DNA of 5,857 nucleotides from Candidatus Gorgonimonas leptogorgiae. Lineage in GTDB: Bacteria; Pseudomonadota; Gammaproteobacteria; Pseudomonadales; Endozoicomonadaceae. How positions within the stretch are numbered: the stretch's first letter is position 1; every line of letters starts with the position of its first letter. The notes under the pieces were generated by a model, which was given only the letters and a program-made list of their open reading frames with translations, was not told the DNA's origin and made no database searches. Below, piece after piece: positions 5,804 to 5,857 of the stretch. The DNA is taken from positions 3,778 to 9,634 of the forward strand of contig CAKNAD010000097.1 in NCBI GenBank assembly GCA_929200515.1. Direction: 5' to 3'. Made by a program: the position numbers and the translations under genes.

Positions 5804-5857
5804 GAGGGTGTTCCAAATTCCGTGTCACGAGTAAGTTTAGATATTTAAATAATCATC
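5804..5857. mobile_element. Probable terminal inverted repeat of an IS256-type element, cut by window end
   Basis: After a run of A residues (about 5794-5801) the sequence changes to GAGGGTGTTCC followed by AAATTCCGTGTCA. This resembles the terminal repeats of IS256-family insertion sequences, which commonly end with an inner GTGTCA or GTGTAA word. The element body would continue to the right beyond the window; no transposase codons are visible yet. The call is from remembered terminal-repeat form and cannot be confirmed without the other end. Confidence 0.45.

Noticed and set aside
1..5857. CRISPR array, tRNA or rRNA genes
   Set aside because: No regularly spaced repeats, and no cloverleaf or rRNA-like segment was found; the repeats present are two-copy and dispersed.

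Overview
This is a 5.9-kb AT-rich window. It holds the tail of one conserved housekeeping gene, purD, followed by what looks like an accessory or pathogenicity patch. PurD belongs to de novo purine synthesis. Beyond it the protein content is unusual: a large predicted host-directed effector, two small exported proteins and an MFS transporter. All are very AT-rich and separated by decayed mobile-element sequence. The low GC, the PurD type and a probable YopJ-like effector suggest a host-associated, probably intracellular bacterium, perhaps a low-GC gammaproteobacterium. The sequence alone does not settle the taxonomy.

Layout from left to right. 1-192 is the C-terminal end of purD. About 200-490 is a non-coding, hairpin-bounded repeat (copy A). 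It resembles the tail or right end of an IS200/IS605-type (TnpB) element, but no transposase or tnpB gene is present. 725-2797 (+) encodes a 690-residue protein. Its central region (about residues 160-325) shows an ordered His245-Glu264-Cys310 triad with spacing nearly identical to the YopJ acetyltransferase/C55 family, and a helical tail of about 380 residues follows. A fragment resembling the right end of copy A lies just after its stop codon. 2839-3411 (-) encodes a 190-residue exported protein convergent with the effector gene. About 3431-3658 is a second, decayed copy (B) of the 200-490 repeat. 3805-4050 (-) encodes an 81-residue, strongly acidic exported protein. About 4221-4335 holds a different short repeat. 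4366-5523 (-) encodes a 12-TM MFS transporter of the DHA1 (Bcr/CflA-like) type. A second copy of a 21-bp stretch from the 4221 repeat lies at 5736-5756. At about 5804 begins what looks like the terminal inverted repeat of an IS256-type insertion sequence that runs off the window.

How the parts may work together (inference). The region downstream of purD looks like an insertion hotspot where AT-rich accessory genes sit between repeat remnants. The best candidate for an undescribed system is the YopJ-like protein. It has a non-canonical active-site neighbourhood and a long uncharacterised C-terminal extension, and its neighbours are two small exported proteins with no recognisable family. The genes do not form an obvious operon: the effector gene faces right and the three others face left, each with its own ribosome binding site and long AT-rich leader.
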